Source: Nemopilema nomurai
Lineage: Eukaryota > Cnidaria > Scyphozoa > Rhizostomeae > Rhizostomatidae
DNA: 64,000 nucleotides
Direction of reading: 5' to 3'
Assembly: GCA_003864495.1 (NCBI GenBank)
Contig: ML133385.1
Coordinates: forward strand, 91,798 to 155,797
The notes below the pieces were generated by a model. That model was not told the DNA's origin, did no database searches, and saw only the letters and a program-made list of their open reading frames with translations. This document shows, piece after piece, positions 59,601 through 64,000 of this stretch (the stretch's first letter is position 1; each line of letters opens with the position of its first letter). The position numbers were made by a program, and so were the translations under genes.

Positions 59601-62600
59601 TTGTAAGGCTATAGCCTTGGTTTTTAGGCCGTACGACGACACAATCAAGTGGCAGTTTCTCAACAACCAAATGGAAAACAACGTGTCAGAGTGACTCAAA
59701 ACAAGTCTTTTGCACAGCAGAGTACAGCAATTGTAGTTTGGAAACAAAAAATTTTTTGAACAAGACTAACCATTTTTGAAGGCTATAGCCTTGGTTTTTA
59801 GGCCGTACGACGATACAATCAAGTGGCAGTTTCTCAACAACCAAATGGAAAACAACGTGTCAGAATGACTCAAAACAAGTCTTTTGCACAGTAGAGTACA
59901 GCAATTGTACTTTGGAAACAAAAAAATTTTGTCAAAAATTTACCATTTTTGAAGGCTATAGTCTTGGTTTTTAGGCCGTACGACGACACAATCAAGTGGC
60001 AGTTTCTCAACAACCAAATGGAAAACAACGTGTCAGAATGACTCAAAACAAGTCTTTTGCACAGTAGAGTACAGCAATTGTAGTTTGAAAACAAAAAATT
60101 TTGGTCAAAAACTGACCATTTTGTAAGGCTATAGCCTTGGTTTTTAGGCCGTACGACCACACAATCAAGTGGCAGTTTCTCAACAACCAAGTAAAAAAGA
60201 ACGCATCAGAGACATTCAAAACAAGTCTTTTTCACTATAGAGTACAGCAATTGTAGTTTGAAAACAAAAAATTTTGGTCAAAAATTTACCATTTTTGAAG
60301 GCTATAGTCTTGGTTTTTAGGCCGTACGACGACACAATCAAGTGGCAGTTTCTCAACAACCAAATGGAAAACAACGTGTCAGAGTGACTCAAAACAAGTC
60401 TTTTGCACAGTAGAGTACAGCAATTGTAGTTTGGAAAGAAAAAAATTTTGAAAACAAAAAATTTTAGGCAAAAATTTACCATTTTTGAAGGCTATAGTCT
60501 TGGTTTTTAGGCCGTACGACGACACAATCAAGTGGCAGTTTCTCAACAACCAAATGGAAAACAACGTGTCAGAATGACTCAAAACAAGTCTTTTGCACAG
60601 CAGAGTACAGCAATTGTAGTTTGGAAACAAAAAATTTTTTGAACAAGACTAACCATTTTTGAAGGATATAGCCTTGGTTTTTAGGCCGTACGACGACACA
60701 ATCAAGTGGCAGTTTCTCAACAACCAAATGGAAAACAACGTGTCAGAATGACTCAAAACAAGTCTTTTGCACAGTAGAGTACAGCAATTGTAGTTTGAAA
60801 ACAAAAAAATTTTGGGCAAAAATTTACCATTTTTGAAGGCTATAGTCTTGGTTTTTAGGCCGTACGACGACACAATCAAGTGGCAGTTTCTCAACAACCA
60901 AATGGAAAACAACGTGTCAGAGTGACTCAAAACAATTTTTTTGCACAGCAGAGTACAGCAATTGTAGTTTGGAAACAAAAAATTTTTTGAACAAGATTAA
61001 CCATTTTTGAAGGCTATAGCCTTGGTTTTTAGACCGTACGACGATACAACCAAGTGGCAGTTTCTCAACAACCAAATGGAAAACAACGTGTCAGAATGAC
61101 TCAAAACAAGTCTTTTGCACAGTAGAGTACAGCAATTGTACTTTGGAAACAAAAAAATTTTGGTCCAAAACTGACCATTTTGTAAGGCTATAGCCTTGGT
61201 TTTTAGGCCGTACGACCACACAATCAAGTGGCAGTTTCTCAACAACCAAGTAAAAAAGAACGCATCAGAGACATTCAAAACAAGTCTTTTTCACTGTAGA
61301 GTACAGCAATTGTAGTTTGAAAACAAAAAATTTTGGTCAAAAATTTACCATTTTTGAAGGCTATAGTCTTGGTTTTTAGGCCGTACGACGACACAATCAA
61401 GTGGCAGTTTCTCAACAACCAAATGGAAAACAACGTGTCAGAGTGACTCAAAACAAGTCTTTTGCACAGTAGAGTACAGCAATTGTAGTTTGGAAAGAAA
61501 AAAATTTTGAAAACAAAAAATTTTGGTCAAAAATTTACCATTTTTGAAGGCTATAGTCTTGGTTTTTAGGCCGTACGACGTCACAATCAAGTGGCAGTTT
61601 CTCAACAACCAAATGGAAAACAACGTGTCAGAGTGACTCAAGTCTTTTTCACTGTAGAGTACAGCAATTGTAGTTTGGAAAGAAAAAAATTTTGAAAACA
61701 AAAAATTTTGGTCAAATATTGACGATTTTTGAAGGCTATAGTCTTGGTTTTTAGGCCGTACGACGACACAATCAAGTGGCAGTTTCTCAACAACCAAATG
61801 GAAAACAACGTGTCAGAGTGACTCAAAACAAGTCTTTTGCACAGTAGAGTACAGCAATTGTAGTTTGGAAACAAAAAATTTTTTGAACAAGACTAACCAT
61901 TTTTGAAGGCTATAGCCTTGGTTTTTAGGCCGTACGACGATACAATCAAGTGGCAGTTTCTCAACAACCAAATGGAAAACAACGTGTCAGAATGACTCAA
62001 AACAAGTATTTTGCACAGTAGAGTACAGCAATTGTACTTTGGAAACAAAAAAATTTTGTCAAAAATTTACCATTTTTGAAGGCTATAGTCTTGGTTTTTA
62101 GGCCGTACGACGACACAATCAAGTGGCAGTTTCTCAACAACCAAATGGAAAACAACGTGTCAGAGTGATTCAAAACAAGTCTTTTGCACACAGAGCAGTG
62201 TAGTTTGGAAACAAAAAATTTTTTGAACAAGACTAACCATTTTTGAAGGCTATAGCCTTGGTTTTTAGGCCGTACGACGACACAATCAAGTGGCAGTTTC
62301 TCAACAACCAAGTAAAAAAGAACGCATCAGAGACATTCAAAAAAAGTCTTTTTAACTATAGAGTACAGCAATTGTAGTTTGAAAACAAATAATTTTGGTC
62401 AAAAATTTACCATTTTTGAAGGCTATAGTCTTGGTTTTTAGGCCGTACGACGACACAATCAAGTGGCAGTTTCTCAACAACCAAATGGAAAACAACGTGT
62501 CAGAGTGACTCAAAACAAGTCTTTTAGTACAGCAATTGTAGTTTGGAAACAAAAAATTTTTTGAACAAGACTAACCATTTTTGAAGGATATAGCCTTGGT

Positions 62601-64000
62601 TTTTAGGCCGTACGACGACACAATCAAGTGGCAGTTTCTCAACAACCAAATGGAAAACAACGTGTCAGAATGACTCAAAACAAGTCTTTTGCAAAGTAGA
62701 GTACAGCAATTGTACTTTGGAAACAAAAAAATTTTGGTCAAAAACTGACCATTTTGTAAGGCTATAGCCTTGGTTTTTAGGCCGTACGACCACACAATCA
62801 AGTGGCAGTTTCTCAACAACCAAGTAAAAAAGAACGTATCAGAGACATTCAAAACAAGTCTTTATCACTATAAAGTACAGCAATTGTAGTTTGAAAACAA
62901 AAAATTTTGGTCAAAAATTTACCATTTTTGAAGGCTATAGTCTTGGTTTTTAGGCCGTACGACGACACAATCAAGTGGCAGTTTCTCAACAACCAAATGG
63001 AAAACAACGTGTCAGAGTGACTCAAAACAAGTCTTTTGCACAGTAGAGTACAGCAATTGTAGTTTGGAAAGAAAATATTTTTGGTGAAAAACTGACCATT
63101 TTTAAAGGCTATAGGCTTGGTTTTTAGGTTGTACGACGATACAATCAAGTGACAGTTTCTCAACAACCAAATGGAAAACAACGTGTCAGAGTGACTCAAA
63201 ACAAGTCTTTTGCACAGTAGAGTACAGCAATTGTAGTTTGAATACAAAAAATTTTGGTCAAAAATTTACCATTTTTGAAGACTATAGTCTTGGTTTTTAG
63301 GCCGTACGACGACACAATCAATTGGCAGCTTCTCAACAACCAAATGGAAAACAACGTGTCAGAGTGACTCAAAACAATTTTTTTGCACAGCAGAGTACAG
63401 CAATTGTAGTTTGGAAACAAAAATTTTTTTGAACAAGACTAACCATTTTTGAAGGCTATAGCCTTGGTTTTTAGGCCGTACGACGACACAATCAAGTGGC
63501 AGTTTCTCAACAACCAAATGGAAAACAACGTGTCAGAGTGACTCAAAACAAGTCTTTTGCACAGTAGAGTACAGCAATTGTAGTTTGGAAAGAAAATATT
63601 TTTGGTGAAAAACTGACCATTTTTTAAGGCTATAGGCTTGGTTTTTAGGTTGTACGACGATACAATCAAGTGACAGTTTCTCAACAACCAAATGGAAAAC
63701 AACGTGTCAGAGTGACTCAAAACAAGTCTTTTGCACAGTAGAGTACAGCAATTGTAGTTTGAATACAAAAAATTTTGGTCAAAAATTTACCATTTTTGAA
63801 GACTATAGTCTTGGTTTTTAGGCCGTACGACGACACAATCAATTGGCAGTTTCTCAACAACCAAATGGAAAACAACGTGTCAGAGTGACNCCATTTTTGA
63901 AGACTATAGTCTTGGTTTTTAGGCCGTACGACGACACAATCAATTGGCAGTTTCTCAACAACCAAATGGAAAACAACGTGTCAGAGTGACTCAAAACAAT
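56686..64000. repeat. Satellite DNA: ~174-bp tandem monomer, about 43 copies, runs off the window
   Basis: The landmark GGCCGTACGAC (or a variant) recurs about every 170-176 bases from 56697 to 63921. A monomer also contains CAATCAAGTGGCAGTTTCTC, AAAACAAGTCTTT, GAGTACAGCAATTGTAGTTT, an A-run/T-run block, and in many copies the dyad TGGTCA-AAAAC-TGACCA. Monomers are A+T-rich and differ by substitutions and small indels, mostly in A-runs. The first copies (56.7-57.4 kb) have TCGACAACGAAG where most later ones have TCAACAACCAA. Most monomer lengths are near 58 codons, so one minus-strand frame stays open across several units (248 aa at 58237-58983). I read this as a by-product. The 174-bp period is close to nucleosome spacing. 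Confidence 0.97.
63890..63890. other. Assembly gap (single N) inside the satellite
   Basis: One N separates two identical 100-base stretches (63790-63889 and 63891-63990). This is the signature of a gap closed by overlap or of an unresolved repeat, so copy number and order to the right are unreliable. Confidence 0.95.

Noticed and set aside
57105..63965. Many minus-strand ORFs with WLLRNCHLIVSSYGLKTK
   Set aside because: All are frames through the satellite monomer. Indels break them in most places, and the period explains their openness.
56686..64000. CRISPR-like array or CENP-B box
   Set aside because: Repeats are contiguous 174-bp monomers without spacers. I found no copy of the CENP-B core (TTCG....A..CGGG).
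1..64000. A novel prokaryote-style system, virus or toxin locus
   Set aside because: All recognisable genes are ordinary animal genes with spliceosomal introns. No operon, phage, defence or viral gene was seen; the LINE tail is the only clear retroelement.

Overview
This is a eukaryotic, animal-type window. Coding sequence is split into many short exons with GT..AG introns of about 100 to 2,800 bases, the base composition is A+T-rich, and most recognisable genes are animal orthologues with intron phases that close exactly when joined. Dispersed short repeats, minisatellites, a 5'-truncated LINE tail and a large satellite array point to an invertebrate genome. Gene content and repeat style would suit a cnidarian (anthozoan), but nothing here proves the phylum. 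All gene models were built by hand from splice motifs, reading phase and remembered family motifs; no alignment or search was run.

Layout, left to right. (1) 1.8-18.4 kb, + strand: a 20-exon ANKFN1 / wide awake / Nmf9 orthologue (ankyrin repeats, FN3, ANKFN1 core, Ras-association-like C-terminus; predicted 969 aa). (2) 21.3-21.55 kb, - strand: SMDT1/EMRE, the essential regulator of the mitochondrial calcium uniporter (92 aa, intronless). (3) 23.05-25.99 kb, +: UPF0193 (EVG1/C22orf23) orthologue, 6 exons, 215 aa. (4) 28.18-35.36 kb, +: ACTR8/ARP8, an INO80-complex actin-related protein, 13 exons, 582 aa. Its introns hold a LINE 3' end with a TATC tail and a GATCTGACCT minisatellite. (5) 36.5-39.0 kb (perhaps to 41.0 kb), +: a TSSK-like serine/threonine kinase with an apparent one-base frameshift in the activation segment and a consensus CRE just upstream. 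(6) 41.9-49.24 kb, -: eEF2 kinase, 11 coding exons, 644 aa. (7) 49.87-55.56 kb, +: PSMB4, proteasome beta-7 subunit, 8 exons, 249 aa, divergent from EEF2K across about 630 bases. (8) 56.7 kb to the window end: about 43 tandem copies of a ~174-bp satellite with higher-order structure and an assembly gap (N at 63890).

The genes are independent housekeeping, signalling and regulatory genes, not an operon or a cassette. They cover calcium uptake, chromatin remodelling, translation elongation control, proteolysis, and a kinase and a UPF0193 protein whose relatives are often linked to testis. I see no CRISPR array, prokaryotic defence system, viral genome or toxin gene. The least ordinary parts are the satellite array, the broken kinase frame, and several fold-back and tandem-repeat elements in introns.
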